Shown here: positions 10,379 to 21,542 of the stretch, one piece after another
How positions within the stretch are numbered: position 1 is the stretch's first letter
How the letters are laid out: each line of letters opens with the position of its first letter
DNA from: Bathynomus jamesi
Lineage: Eukaryota; Arthropoda; Malacostraca; Isopoda; Cirolanidae
Assembly: GCA_023014485.1 (NCBI GenBank)
Contig: JAJOZX010001568.1
Location: 764,351-828,350 of the forward strand
DNA length: 64,000 nt
Direction of reading: 5' to 3'
Program-made: the position numbers and the translations under genes
Notes under the pieces: generated by a model
The model's input: the letters and a program-made list of their open reading frames with translations, nothing else
Databases searched by the model: none
Told to the model about the DNA's origin: nothing

Positions 10379-13120
10379 TTGAAGGTTCTATCGTTAAATG
10401 CTCGTAGCTTACGAAATAAAATAAACGAATTTTTCTCTTTAATTGCTTGTAAAGACTATGATTTAATTGCAATAAATGAATCGTGGCTCAGTACTGAAAC
10501 TCGTGACTTTGTAGGGGAGTATCAAATTAAAGGTTATACTGTAGACTTTTTGTTAAAAACAGAATAGGTAGGCGAGGAGGCGGTGTTATGTTGTATATCA
10601 AAGATAATATTCCGAACGTTATAGAAGTAAAGCACACAATTCCAGAACCGATAGATTCGACTATAGCAGAATTTAAATTGAACGATTTCAAACTTCTTGT
10701 TGCCGTTATATATAAGCCCCCTAATCAAACAGCTGATACGGACGAAGCGTTATATCCAGAACTAAAGAGAATAATAGGTAGCGAGCCGGCCTTAGTTATG
10801 GTGACTTTAATTGTGCCAACGTGAATTACGATACAATGCAGGGAGACGCGGAAGGTAATCGTTTACTTAATTTTCTCGAGGATAGCTTTCTTAATCAAAG
10901 GTTGGGGAACCTACGAGGTTCGACAGTATTTTAGATTTAGTAATAACTACGGATGATAGGCTAATCACGGATCTTCAAGTAATAGAACCGTTAAGCAATA
11001 GCGATCACATATGGTAGAGTTTGTCCTCTCAGTAAGTCACTCGAAACCAGCTAACTCGACTAAAATTCCTAACTTCCAGCACGCAGACTTTTGTAAATTT
11101 TGAAATGAAATGTCACACGTCAATTGAGAAAACGTAATGGGGATCTCCAACGCAAAACTAATGTGGGAATCGTTTGAAACAGTATTTAGGACTATAAATG
11201 AGGAATGTGTACCGTACAAAATTAAGCGTGCGAAAGTAAATAACAAGCCCTTGTGGTTTACTTCTAGAGTAGGAGATATTATAAATAGTAGAGATAGGGC
11301 TTATAGGCTTCATAAGTGAGATAAAGACAATTTGTGGTTACGAAACAGCTACATATCTCTAAGGCGTGAAGCAAAAAGTGTAATGAAAAAGTCCAAGCGC
11401 GAATTTGAAATCTCCATAGCTCGTGACGGTAAAGAAACCGCCAAGTGATTCTTTCAATACGTCAACAATAGGAATCCAGTAAAAAGTGTCTTGAGCCGTT
11501 GAAAAATTTTAACGGAGACCTAGTTCCTGAAAACAAGCAAATGGCTACCTTGCTAAACGAATTTTTACGTCAGTTTTTACTATAGAAGATGTAGCGAATA
11601 TCCCTACGGTCCATAGACATACCTTTTAATAATGGTAATACGTTGGATAATATTGTGGTTAGTGAAAGGAAGGTAATGCGTTATATTGATAAAATGAAAA
11701 TGATAAATCACCGGGGCCGGATTCCATATATCCCATACAACTAAAAGTATTAAAAGAAAGCATTGTTGTGCCGCTAACAAAGAATTTTAATGAGTCTATT
11801 TCTGTGGGGTGCGTACCAGATAATTTCAAGTTAGCAAATTTAACACCTATCTTTAAGAAAGGCGATAAAGGTGCGGCGATAAATTCTAGGCCAATCAGTT
11901 TAACGTCTGTTGTAGGTAAGCTACTGGAATCAATAATTAGGGATCGTATAGTCGAACACTTAGAATTACATAACTTGGTTAGAAATACGGAGCACGGTTT
12001 TAAGCGAAACAAATCTTGCTTAACTAATCTTTTAGAGTTTTTCAAAGCGTGGTTGAAGTTTACGATAGACAGCGGGCTGATGATGTAGTGTATTTAGATT
12101 TTCAAAAAGCGTTTGACACCGTACCGCACAAAAGACTCATTGAAAAAACTAAGGCTCATGGAATCAGGGGTGTAGTAATAAATTGAATAGAAGAGTGGTT
12201 GCGAGGTAGGAAACAGAGGGTGGTCGTTGATGGAGCGGAGTCATCTTGAGCTAATGTAGCGAGCGGCGTTCCTTAGGGTTCTCTATTGGGCCGCTTGCTT
12301 TTTCTTATATATATATTAACGATTTAGATGTCGGCCTAGTCAGTACAGTTTGAAAATATGCCGATGACACGAAGTTGGGTGGTAGGGCGAGCAATGACGA
12401 AGATAGAGGTAAAATCCAGGAAGATCTGAATAAAATCGTTGATTGGTCAGTCACATGGCAAATGAGATTTAACGTCGATAAGTGCAAAATTTTACATATA
12501 GGTTCGCGTAACGGAAATTTTGCGTATAGTATGTCAGGGAAGGAGTTAGCAAGTGTAGAGCAGGAAAAAGATTTAGGAGTTATAGTCACTGGTGATTTAA
12601 AAGTAGCGAAACAAAGTACAGTAGCGGTCAATAAAGCGAACGAAGTGTTAGGTTTTATAGCTCGGAATTTTGAGTACAAATCGCGCGATATTATTGTTCC
12701 TCTTTATAAATCATTAGTTAGACCCCATTTGGAGAACGCGATCCAATTTTGGAATCTGCATATGCGAAAAGATATAAACAAAATCGAAAGCGTTCAAAGA
12801 CGAGCAACTGATTCCGTCGCTTAGGTCGAAGTCGTACAAGGATAGGCTTAAGGAGTTGAAATTGACTACACTCGAGACTAGGAGGCTAAGGGGTGATCTA
12901 ATCCAGGTTTTTAAAATTATGAATGGGTTCGATAACGCAGATAGAGATAGCTTTTCCGAAATATCTAAATATAGACAGCAGTTGCCAAAAACTTTTTACG
13001 TATAGAATAATAAATAAGTGGAATAGTTTGCTGGTAGAAGTAATTAGTAACACGTCTATAAACATTTTAAAAAATCGATTAGACGCATATGTTCTACAGA
13101 TCTACAGAAGCGAAGGCTAA
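10379..13120 (+). pseudogene. CR1-like ORF2: endonuclease and reverse transcriptase (copy A2)
   Basis: In order: the endonuclease (VLSLNARSLRNK, INESWLS, GGGVMLYIK) at 10379-10830, more endonuclease in shifted frames to 11130, then RT. RT landmarks are KLANLTPIFKKGDK and RPISLTSVVGKLLE at 11830-11940, HGFKRNKSCLTN at 11995, VYLDFQKAFDTVPH at 12090, the degraded catalytic box near 12350 (FADD altered) and WQMRFNVDKCKILHIG at 12455. The thumb region LGFIARNFEYKSRDIIVPLYKSLVRPHLE follows. At least eight frameshifts or stops make it inactive. It is nearly full length from ORF1 to the 3' UTR. Confidence 0.88.
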
Positions 13121-13270
13121 CAAAGACCCAAAGATCCACTCTAAGGTTAGCCCGAGAGAAAGGAAAGAGGAGGGGTCAAAAGAGGAGAATAAGGGGTTAA
13201 GTAAGTAGCAAAACCTATCATTCATGGGTTAAAATTCATTCAGAAAAAGAGAAAGAAAGACTCCCCATCA
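13121..13270 (+). repeat. 3' UTR of CR1-like family A
   Basis: The sequence downstream of the RT stop contains GATCCACTCTAAGGTTAGCC and GGGGTTAAGTAAGTAGC. The same stretch recurs at 33122-33305 without any RT attached, which defines the 3' end of the family. Confidence 0.75.
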
Positions 13271-13309
13271 TCATGTTGATAGATTAGATATAGTTTAAGG
13301 TAGTAAAAT

Positions 13310-13800
13310 TAAGGCTTTGTGGTTCGGAACCCACGTAAAATTGTAGGTTCTCTCCGCCACCACGGAGGACATGCACAATACACAATTACGAACACAGTTA
13401 GGTAGACCAGCCATGAGTGGATCCTAGAGTCTTTGTTGGTCTGAAATATTATAACATTATAACAGGATGAGATAAAAAATCAGCTCTCTCAACAACCATC
13501 CAATTCGACCAAATGAGGAGAGATGCTGCGAAGGTGTTGAATGCAGGTCGATCCTGAACCGTCGTTGGAAGACAGCTCACGTGAACCTCAAGTAATAATA
13601 TATATATATAGAAAACCTCAAGTAATATATATATATATATATAACCTTTGGTTAGCTTCCGCCCGAATTGTTCATTCTGACGAAAGTCAAGCTTTTCACT
13701 CTACCTTAGACCTACAGTTTAACGTGGAATCCGAACCACGCCCCATCAGCAGTCGAGCGTCTTAACCACTAGGCCACCTAGGGTACCCATTTATCTACCA
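13310..13800. repeat. SINE debris with tRNA-like heads and a (TA)n tract
   Basis: 13318-13370 holds a plus-strand GTGGTTCGGAACCCACGTAA module. 13605-13642 is (TA)n interrupted by a short unique stretch. 13690-13785 is a minus-strand unit reading GGTGGCCTAGTGGTTAAGAC (A-box-like) followed by CGTGGTTCGGATTCCACG (B-box-like), a tRNA-derived SINE head with its tail. No protein-coding signal. Confidence 0.6.
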
Positions 13801-13934
13801 ACCACTTTCTTTATTGTGTGGAAGGATGAACAGCTAGGTTTTGCTGCGCGCCGGCTGCCGTCGGGTCTGGAACCCGGGGCCGATGGATTCGTAGTCAGCG
13901 ACGCTAACCACTACACCACCGAGGCGCTATTGCA
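13801..13934 (-). repeat. tRNA-derived SINE inserted beside the gag fragment
   Basis: On the minus strand it reads GCGCCTCGGTGGTGTAGTGG (A box), then GGCCCCGGGTTCCAGACCCG (B-box region), and continues into AACCTAGCTGTTCATCCTTC. The last module also occurs near 44570 in a related SINE. It starts where the gypsy gag frame ends. Confidence 0.65.
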
Positions 13935-14031
13935 ATGCTTTCATTCACTGTCTGATGCCTCGAATAAATTTGAAACGTTCATAGATGAGAACTACTCGGG
14001 GTTCGTAGTGATCGGTTAGGGCCTGTACCAA
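13935..14031 (-). pseudogene. Ty3/gypsy-like gag fragment, downstream piece
   Basis: Continues the gag frame broken by the element at 14032-16931. Minus-strand reading gives LVQALTDHYEPRVVLIYERF and then KFIRGIRQ before a stop. The pattern ...LVQ.L..HY.P....I.ERF.F..R.RQ is typical of Ty3/gypsy gag. The shared CTGTACCAA (encoding LVQ with the preceding base) lies at both ends of the insertion, so the two pieces were one frame. Confidence 0.75.
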
Positions 14032-14554
14032 TAGGGCATATCATACTCTGGGTTCAGGGTTGAAATTTTGGAAAAACAAAGTGGCTGATATGTATTCCTA
14101 TGTAAAAATTAATTCTAAGATGGGTTTATTATTTGCAACTTTTCCGAAATTCTCATTTTCATGGTCAAAATCGCGATTTTCTGATTTGAAGGCTGCCTAG
14201 CGCAGCCTCAGGGGACCCAAACCAAAGCGCGCAGCTGTTCTGCATAAGATTTAGTCTAAAAGCTGCTTTTCTGACCTCATCCTTGCTTTCTTGCGTGTTT
14301 CAACGCCTCTGGGTACTGAAAATTTTTTTAGATTTCACGTAAAACTTAAGAATTTAAAATTTTTCTTCAAAGAATAGGCGCGGCTCACCAGCTCTACTCT
14401 GATCGAGTAGCGGGAGACTTGCCACCTCCACGTGTAGGTTTACACGCCTGTTCTTCCTGGATCCCTGAAAAGCGTGGCCTCATAAGATCTTATATTATGA
14501 TCTTATGAGGACTTTCAGCTCTTATGAGTATTAACGATGGCTTCAGCCACTTCA

Positions 14555-15963
14555 TCAGCCACTCGAACCTAAAAAGCTCTTAAGTATGTCCTGCTTCGCT
14601 CTGAACACTGGGAGCATTTCTCGATGGTCTATCCTGGCTCTCACCCACCCATCTCTCCTCTCGTGACCGTACACAGCTTGGGAAGCAGTTGAGACTTCCT
14701 GTACAGCTCTCTCGCAGGACTGAGTATAAACAGAGAAAGCGTCCACTTTGAGTGGAGTTTTTCTGAGATCCTTGAGCTCAGTCAAGGTCATCTTGCAGGT
14801 GAAAATAGGCTCGTAAATATTCTCTGATTCCCAGTTGATGAGATCCTCAGGTGAAGTGGCTTGCAGATTGACTTTGGGATTTTTATGGGGCCTCACTGTC
14901 GTATCACCAAAGTCTCTTCCTTCTCTGATCTTCTCTATCTGGCTCACAGCAAAAGCTCTCTGATGTTCATCCTCACTGCACAGGAATGAAGCCAGGATGT
15001 TCTCAGGATGTGCGTGGTAAGCTCCTCTTATCACTGCAGTAGAGATGATGTTCCTGACCTCGGTAGTCTGGTTCCTCAGCAGCCTCAGGCTTGGAAAAAC
15101 GTGTGCAGGACCAAATTTGAGGTGGTGCTTCACTTTGATGTCGTAGTACATTTTGAAGTAGAAGTTAAGGCAGAACTTCACGAGGACCTCGAGCCTCCTC
15201 AACACCTCCCCCTTCAGTCCGTGCTCCCTCATCCACAACAGCAACATGGCCTGTGCAGTAATGAGCCACCTGGATTGGTTCAGAGGTCCGCACTTGTGAC
15301 CAGCCAACTGTGAACTGAGACTTCCAGACTTGATGACTTTGATCAGAAGATAGCAGTTGTGCTGGCCTGTGGAGAGAGATTTGACTATCTCTACTGGCAG
15401 CTCTATGATATCTTCAGTTCCTTCCACTGGTTTGAAGTTGAAGTTGACCTTAAGTTCATTCACTTTCTCAAGAAGTTTTCCAATAGGCCTACTGAAGCCT
15501 GACCGGGGAGTTACAGGGCCGTCCAGCTTGAAGATTAAGTGCCTTAGGGGGAGCTCGTTCACATGGAGCTGACAGATCATTCAGTGGCACTTGCGACCCA
15601 GCATCTTCTCCAATAGGGCTATGGCGCCTCCAGACCACCCCGTGTTGGTGTTGGTAGAGTCTCCTCCAATCATTACAAGACGCTCGTCAGCTCCGTGATC
15701 CATAAGCCACTCATGCAGGCCCTGAGCGATCTTATGAGCAGGCTTTTCTCCTTCCTCAGGTTCCTCGGGAGTGAAATGGAAGAGGTACTTTCCTTGAGGC
15801 TCCCACGTGATAGTGTAATGCTTCTCGATCACTTTGCCAGGATGAAATCTCCCTGTCACTTCGTCATATTTCAACACCTTTGTGTTCCTATCCTGCTTGC
15901 CATCAAAGAATATCCCAGAGATCTTCTCCTCCTCTGACCTCTGCGTCCAAATGGTTACAAAGA
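14555..15963 (-). pseudogene. Conserved transposon-borne protein of unknown superfamily, one nonsense codon
   Basis: The minus-strand frame is open from about 15963 to 14555 except for a TGA at 15578-15580, where the family normally has tryptophan (KCH-stop-MICQLHVNELPLRHLI). Recognisable family blocks are FFDGKQDRNTKVLKYD, GRFHPGKVIEKHY, the GGDSTNTNTGWSGGAI block with an aspartate, LHVNELPLRHLIFKLDG, SRWLITAQAMLLLWMREHG and ASFLCSEDEHQRAFAVSQI. I recall this architecture as an uncharacterised family expanded in arthropods, molluscs and cnidarians. Here it lies inside TIRs with a clean TSD, which argues it is transposon protein. The N-terminus is missing, and the nested MITE lies just upstream. 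Catalytic residues are not known to me. Confidence 0.7.
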
Positions 15964-15987
15964 TTCAAATGGAGTAGATTTTTTTTC

Positions 15988-16648
15988 GGATCTTTCCTGT
16001 TTCATTAACTGTTCCGATTTTTATGAAAACGTGATATGTACAGTTTTTCACGCTGATTTCAAAATTATAAACCATTTCATCGAGAAATATATAACCAAAA
16101 AGTTATAATGTGCAGAAACTAGCAAATGTTTGAAACAGCGTAGGCTATAGAAATTTTAAAATAATACGCTGATTCTAAAAATAAGTTTTTTCGAAATGAA
16201 AGTAAATTATAGAATACTACGGTGGCGTTGCGCATCTATTTCGTTCTTCCGCTGCAAGCATAGACTATCACTGCAAGCATAGGCTAGGCTATTTTTTAAA
16301 AGGTGGCGTTGCGCATCTATTTTGTTCTTCCGCTGCAAGCATAGACTATAGTTCAACATCTTTTTACTTTCCAATGACTGACAAATTTAATTTTATAGAA
16401 TTATATAGGAAGACTGAGACAGAAAAAAATGCAGTAAATTTTTACAAGAATATAACTTAATACCAAAAGAAAAACAGTGTCCTAGAAAACATCAAATGCC
16501 AATAAGCCTAACTTACCCTTACCTAACCTAACCTAACCTAAGTATTTCTCGATGAAATGGTTTATAATTTTGAAATCAGCGTGAAAAACTGTACATATCA
16601 CGTTGTTTTCATAAAAATCGGAAACAGTTAATGAAACAGGAAAGACCC
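15988..16648. mobile_element. MITE with about 105-bp TIRs, internal tandem repeat and CCTAA run
   Basis: Ends GGATCTTTCCTGTTTCATTA and its complement. The arms match for about 105 bp, including ATATGTACAGTTTTTCACGC. The interior has two copies of GGTGGCGTTGCGCATCTATT plus TTCTTCCGCTGCAAGCATAG (16221-16348) and a CCTAACCTAACCTAACCTAA telomere-like run at 16517-16540. It is flanked by T-runs on both sides, so the TSD is uncertain. Nested in the 14032-16931 element. Confidence 0.8.
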
Positions 16649-16931
16649 TTTTTTTCTTATGTATGTATGTATGTATTAAACCTGTGTAAGAGTTAAACAA
16701 AGTTAATGTGTGTAAATGGCAACAAATTACGACAAATGTTAAAAATATGAGGTTGTGTTCAATTGAATATTTGGTATTTCAACATAGAACAGAAAACCGC
16801 AATTTTGAACATGATAACGCGATTTTTGGGAAAAGTTGCAGAAAAGAAACCCCCTCTTAGAATTAAATTTTACATAAAAATACATATTAGCCAGAGTGAA
16901 ATTCGGACTCGGAAAAGTATGATATGCCCTA

Positions 16932-17159
16932 CTGTACCAATTCACTATAGGTGCAAGTTTCCGGTGCTTTAGGAGCAACTAGGTCCATAATTAAGCCAAA
17001 CGTTTTAGGGCCTATTATAGTTAAAAAGGTAGGTACTTTCTTGGCATCAGGAATGGAATTTGTCTCGAAAAACAATCTCACCCAAGTGGCATAAGCTTCG
17101 AAGTCCTCCCCAGAGTCTTCGTAGGGGCTTATATGGCCAATCACCGACATGCTAGAACA
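16932..17159 (-). pseudogene. Ty3/gypsy-like gag fragment, upstream piece
   Basis: The minus-strand frame contains MSVIGHISPYEDSGEDFEAY, TWVRLFFETNSI, KKVPTFLTIIGPKTFGLIMD and LVAPKAPETCTYSELVQ. This is the N-terminal pattern of Ty3/gypsy gag capsid proteins (the KK-x-TFL-x-x-IG and LVAP blocks). It breaks at the 9-bp duplication and resumes at 14031. No protease or RT of this element is seen in the window, so it is a relic. Confidence 0.8.
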
Positions 17160-17160
17160 A

Positions 17161-17166
17161 AAGGCA

Positions 17167-17228
<62 letters not shown>

Positions 17229-17796
17229 CTAATACTAATTAAACTAATAAGGTATATCATTATTAATAACAAAAGCAATGTATCCGTTAAAATAAAAACT
17301 ACTAACTAAAGAAAACGGGTCTGAAAGAGAATGGCGCAACTCCTGCAACTGGACGTCATTGGCCATGCGCCAAAAATTCCGACCTGAAAACATTCCAGTT
17401 TGCACTATTGACTGGACGGCCATATTGGATTTGCATACGCGCTTCTATAGATCTGTTGATCCGCAACAAAGTTTACGTTAGACTCGGTGGTGCTTAAGAA
17501 TTTTACATTAACTGTGTTTTACCTTTTATTCCGTAAGTACTTAATAATAATGAGTAAATATCCCCCGCTCGTTACTTTGCTGGGGATTTATTTATACGCT
17601 TTTTCTTCTCTCTACGAAAGCGTTGGGTTATAAAAGTTATGTTGATCTTTACCAATAGGTGATTTGGTGCAACATCATTGCTGATTAAGTAAACTAAATT
17701 CTTAACTATGAATACATATACAGAATAATTATTTTTGTTTCATAAAATAGGACAACACCAGGGCGAATTGTTTTGAACATAAATTAGGTATCATCG

Positions 17797-17874
<78 letters not shown>

Positions 17875-17879
17875 TGCCT
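17161..17879. repeat. Segment bounded by inverted AAGGCAGC and (AT)n tracts
   Basis: AAGGCAGC followed by about 55 bp of AT repeat begins at 17161. About 68 bp of AT repeat followed by the complement GCTGCCTT ends near 17879. The 570 bp between has no long ORF and no recognised homology. The mirrored ends suggest a mobile or recombinogenic unit, but no TSD could be fixed because of the AT tracts. Confidence 0.5.
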
Positions 17880-18993
17880 TTGGGAGGAAATACAAACTTG
17901 CGGTGCATCTTACATCTGAAGAATCATGCACCAGGACTGATAATAACTGGGGGTGTCTGCAATACTAACTAACGAAAATTACAATAAATTGAATAGGGAT
18001 GTGGCTGTTCTTTGAACTAGACTAACACAGAGCATTGTTGCTTTCATTGGTGATGAACCACGTACGAAAGCCTCATCAGTACTTTGACCCCCTATTTGCA
18101 TGACACTGCTGCTGCGATCTGCTCGTACCCTCAAATGGGCGTATGGGCGGAATGGTGCTCTCTGTGAAAAGATGTTTAATTCTTCATATTTCCACTTAAA
18201 CTATGAATGCATCGATGATTAAATATATATTTTTTATAGTGACGGGATGCTTCCAGAAAAACTTATCGGAGGAGCCACTTTTAGGTGAAAAACCTGCGTC
18301 TTAAGTTACAAAGAAAAACGTGTCGTGCGTCGAAACAGTTCACATAAATCGTGAAAGATGGCGCGCATCGTTGATGTTCAAGATGCATCACCATTTACCC
18401 GCGGTCATGTGACAGGGCAATCAGATTGTGGTCACAGTGAGAGAAGCAAAGCGGTAAAAGTGTTGGCCTGAAAATGCATAGTGACACAGTTCGTAACTTC
18501 ATTGTCTAATTCCACTGATAACCATGGATCAATCGGGACATGAGAAGAAACACACAGAATTTTGATTTATCACGACCAATGATGTCAGTTTATCAAAGGA
18601 ACAGCTTAGTTTTATTCGCGTAAGATGGACTATGGCACTATGCAATGAAAGTTTGACTCGTCGAAAGCGTCTGCTTACAGCCGCCAGGCTGAAGCGATGA
18701 TGATAAGAAAACGGCCACGCAAGAAACAACACACGCACTCTGTCGTATTTTTAGAACATGTATTCTATTCTCGTACGCGTCCGTCTCAGTTTAATCAATT
18801 AACGTCGAGTGAAAAAACGTGGATAAAAATGGATAAAAACAAAAGTTAATCAAAAATTTTAAGACTCGTCTTCTCTCATCACAGTTCAGCACGGTGCTTT
18901 TTGTCTCATTGTACATTTAGCGTTTTGAGGCTGTAATTCTTTCGGAAAATAACTTACAAGCGAACCATATACTGTATACTAATATATACACAA

Positions 18994-18994
<1 letters not shown>
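17880..18994. other. No recognisable gene
   Basis: About 1.1 kb of moderate GC content without a convincing coding region. The short frames present lack recognisable motifs. Confidence 0.5.
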
Positions 18995-19032
<38 letters not shown>

Positions 19033-19036
<4 letters not shown>

Positions 19037-19664
19037 GGTGGGCCTTTTAACTCTGACGGTTTTAATATCCTTATAACTTTTTTGTTTTTTAACCAAATCA
19101 AATAAAATTTATACACAACATAGGTACATACATAAGTTTTTTTGGATATAAATTTAATTACCTTTATAAACTTACAAGGTTAGTTATAAACTTCAATGTG
19201 ATTTCCACCATTTTCGATCAGTATAGGCAGCCTTGCTCTGTATTCCAAAGCCACCTTTTGTCGCATTTCGACCGTAATTTCACCAAAAGCTGCTTGAATT
19301 CTCTGTTTCAGTTCATGAATGTCGGTTGGTCTTGTCGCGTAGACTTTCGACTTAATAAACCCCCATAAAAAAAAGTCGCAAGGGGTGAGATCGGGAGAGC
19401 GTGGGGGCGAGGGCATATTGGAAGACTAGCAATTACGCAATAACTTTGGCTTATTGTATACATTTCGTTATAAAGCATTTGTTTTCGTATACGTCAAAAG
19501 GTTTTTCTTCGCCATTTCGTCAATTCTGCAGATAGATAAAAGCAGCTTAATGAAAAAAAACTTTATGTATGTACATATGTTGTGTATAAATTTAATTTTT
19601 TGATTTGATTAAAAACAAAAGGTTATAAGGATATTAAAACCGTCAGAGTTAAAAGGCCCCCCGT
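19033..19664 (-). mobile_element. Mariner-like deletion derivative with C-terminal transposase fragment
   Basis: Ends ACAGGGTGGGCCTTTTAACT and, on the right, the complement with GGCCCCCCGT. The TIRs extend about 110 bp. 19180-19416 on the minus strand encodes RSPDLTPCDFFLWG, the block with the third catalytic aspartate of Tc1/mariner-type transposases, then IKSKVYA and the C-terminal helix. The rest of the transposase is deleted. (TA)n tracts flank both sides, as expected for a TA-targeting element. Confidence 0.85.
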
Positions 19665-19671
19665 TATATAT

Positions 19672-19705
<34 letters not shown>

Positions 19706-19707
<2 letters not shown>

Positions 19708-19914
19708 CCGTATTTCCCGGCGTATAATGCGCACCCTAATTTTGAAGAGAAAATTATTTTGAAGAGAAAATTTAGGAAAATAAAAATTTAGGAAACAATA
19801 TACCTCCTACCTCACTTCACATGTACAATTTTAACGAGTTAATTTTAACGCAGGGTGATTTTTGGAGTATTTTTGGGGAAAAAAAAGTGCGCGTTATACG
19901 CCGGGAAATACGGT
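19706..19914. mobile_element. Palindromic MITE of the ACCGTATTTCCCGGCGTATA type
   Basis: Left end ACCGTATTTCCCGGCGTATA, then AATGCGCACC. Right end GTGCGCGTTATACGCCGGGAAATACGGT is its complement. Related CCGTATTTTCCGG...GGCGCAC MITEs are known to me from many animal genomes. TA repeats surround it. Non-coding. Confidence 0.85.
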
Positions 19915-19942
19915 GTGTGTGTGTGTATATATATATATATAT

Positions 19943-20118
19943 CAGTGGCGTTGCATTCATTGGGGCTCGTGGGCTCGTGCCCCACCATAAATGTCTTAAA
20001 TGAGGTATCATTGTTATTCATTGAAAATATGTTTATTCAAGCATAAAATAAAAAGCTTTTCTTACAACCTTTTTTTTGCAGTAAGATGGGCTGCTCTAAA
20101 GTAAAAGAGCCAGGAACA

Positions 20119-20120
<2 letters not shown>
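19943..20120. other. Possible hAT-end fragment (CAGTGGCGTTGC)
   Basis: CAGTGGCGTTGCATTCATTG directly follows a TA tract and resembles a hAT terminus. No matching right end or TSD was found before the (TA)n tract at 20121-20165, so it is only a possible fragment. Confidence 0.35.
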
Positions 20121-20168
<48 letters not shown>

Positions 20169-20170
20169 CA

Positions 20171-20852
20171 CACCGGTGGTCCATTCGAATGAACAACTTT
20201 GAAACCTTATAATTTTTTATTGAATGCTGCAAACAATGTAATATTCACACAGTAAATAGTCAATGTCATAAAGTTTCATATGATATATGTGAATTATAAC
20301 ATTTAGATACATTGTGCATAGCATAATGTTTCCTTTTGTTAAGATCTTCACATGTTATATGCTGAACAATTTGAAGCTTATATGGATAGAGCTGCAGCCG
20401 CTTGCGCACAACTCTGTGCACAGTTGAACGAGGAATCTGCAGTTCGACACTAGCACGACGGATGGACTTTCTCGGGCTACTACCAAAGGCGCCGCGTATT
20501 CGTTTAACACCTTCCGATCTTGTTCGCCCTCCAGTGTGTTCCTTTAGAACACTGCCTGTCTCCTCAAATTTCTTGGTCCATGCATAGAGGTCTCTTCTGG
20601 TGGGTGGTTCCTCGTGAAAGGTTGTGCGGAATCGCCGTTGCACCAGAGTAGGGGACTTCAACTCAGCCATCCATAACAAGCATTTCGCTTTTTCTTGTGG
20701 GGTAAACATAATTGAATCTGAAACAAACAAAAAAACATTATTACAAAACTTATGCATATGGTGTAGTAACTGGCAAAGTTTCAACATTCTCACATTAATA
20801 CTTCAAAAATTAGAGTTTCAAAGTTGTTTCATTTCGAATGGGACACCTGGTG
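20171..20852 (-). mobile_element. Mariner-like derivative with N-terminal transposase remnant
   Basis: The TIRs include CCATTCGAATGAACAACTTT on the left and its near complement on the right (AAGTTGTTTCATTTCGAATG). The minus-strand frame 20266-20793 encodes a helix-turn-helix N-terminus: TPQEKAKCLLWMAELKSPTL, RRFRTTFHEEPPTR and then SPRKSIRRASVELQIPRSTV, the second HTH. The DDE domain is absent. The sequence resembles the N-terminus that accompanies the DD41D transposase fragments in this window (inference). Confidence 0.8.
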
Positions 20853-20869
20853 TGTGTGTGTACGTGTGC

Positions 20870-21493
20870 GGAAATTTGTACGTCAACATTTGTACGACGG
20901 AAATTTATACGCCAGCATTTGTACGCCAGAACATTTATACGACTGACATTTGTACAACGGTAATTTAAGTATGCGCTCTACCGGACTTTTTTGACTTAAG
21001 TATGCGATCTACCCATGATAATAACCGTGACTTCATTTTTGTATATAAACATAAGTTAAGCACAGGTGCAAAAAAATAAATAAATAAATAAAAGTAAACA
21101 TTATTTAAATATTTTGAAAATAATTTCAATTTGAAGAATTTTAAATTTTATCATGTATCACAGCGCATTAAAGGATTAACAAGTAGGTAAATGGTTATTG
21201 AATAGGTACAGGTGGTTAGGTTAGGTTAGGTTAGGTCTGGAGATTAATGAGAAAAAACTCGCAAGATTTGTTCTCCGATTTTTTAAATGACATTCGTTCT
21301 GTATATCGCTATTTACATTATTGTAATATGTAATTTCATAATTTTTGATAATTTGTATTTTAACTTACCTAGTTTCAAATTCAATTTTATTAACTGATCA
21401 TGAATTTCTTGCGTATAACGTATAAATTACCGTCGTACAAATGCTTGGCGTATAAATTTCCGTCGTACAAATGTTGGCATACAAATTTCCGGG

Positions 21494-21495
<2 letters not shown>
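20870..21495. mobile_element. Palindromic element with short-tandem termini, copy 1
   Basis: Both ends are built from 14-17-bp units of the type ATTTGTACGNCNG (about six on the left, three to four inverted on the right at 21415-21492). The interior has GTATGCGCTCTACCGGACTT, a (TTAAA)/(TAAA) run and a TTAGGTTAGGTTAGGTTAGG tract at 21217-21236. No coding capacity. A related copy lies at 25205-25998. Confidence 0.7.

Positions 21496-21529
<34 letters not shown>

Positions 21530-21542
<13 letters not shown>

Larger units (their letters stand above)
14032..16931 (-). mobile_element. Unclassified DNA transposon with about 165-bp TIRs and a 9-bp TSD
   Basis: Left end TAGGGCATATCATACT, right end the complement AGTATGATATGCCCTA. 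The two ends remain alignable for about 165 bp (further matches include GCAACTTTTCC and AAAATCGCG). CTGTACCAA occurs directly outside both ends (14023-14031 and 16932-16940). The host gag frame rejoins across the TSD. Inside are a long minus-strand coding region and a nested MITE at 15988-16648. A 9-bp TSD is usual for Mutator-like and possible for Merlin elements, but I do not recognise the protein as either. Confidence 0.85.

Noticed and set aside
15008..15313. Plus-strand frames opposite the 14555-15963 coding region
   Set aside because: They are antisense shadows. The minus strand carries the conserved blocks.
21217..21240. Chromosome end (telomere) signalled by TTAGG repeats
   Set aside because: Runs are only three to six units, occur in both orientations in the middle of MITEs, and sequence continues on both sides.
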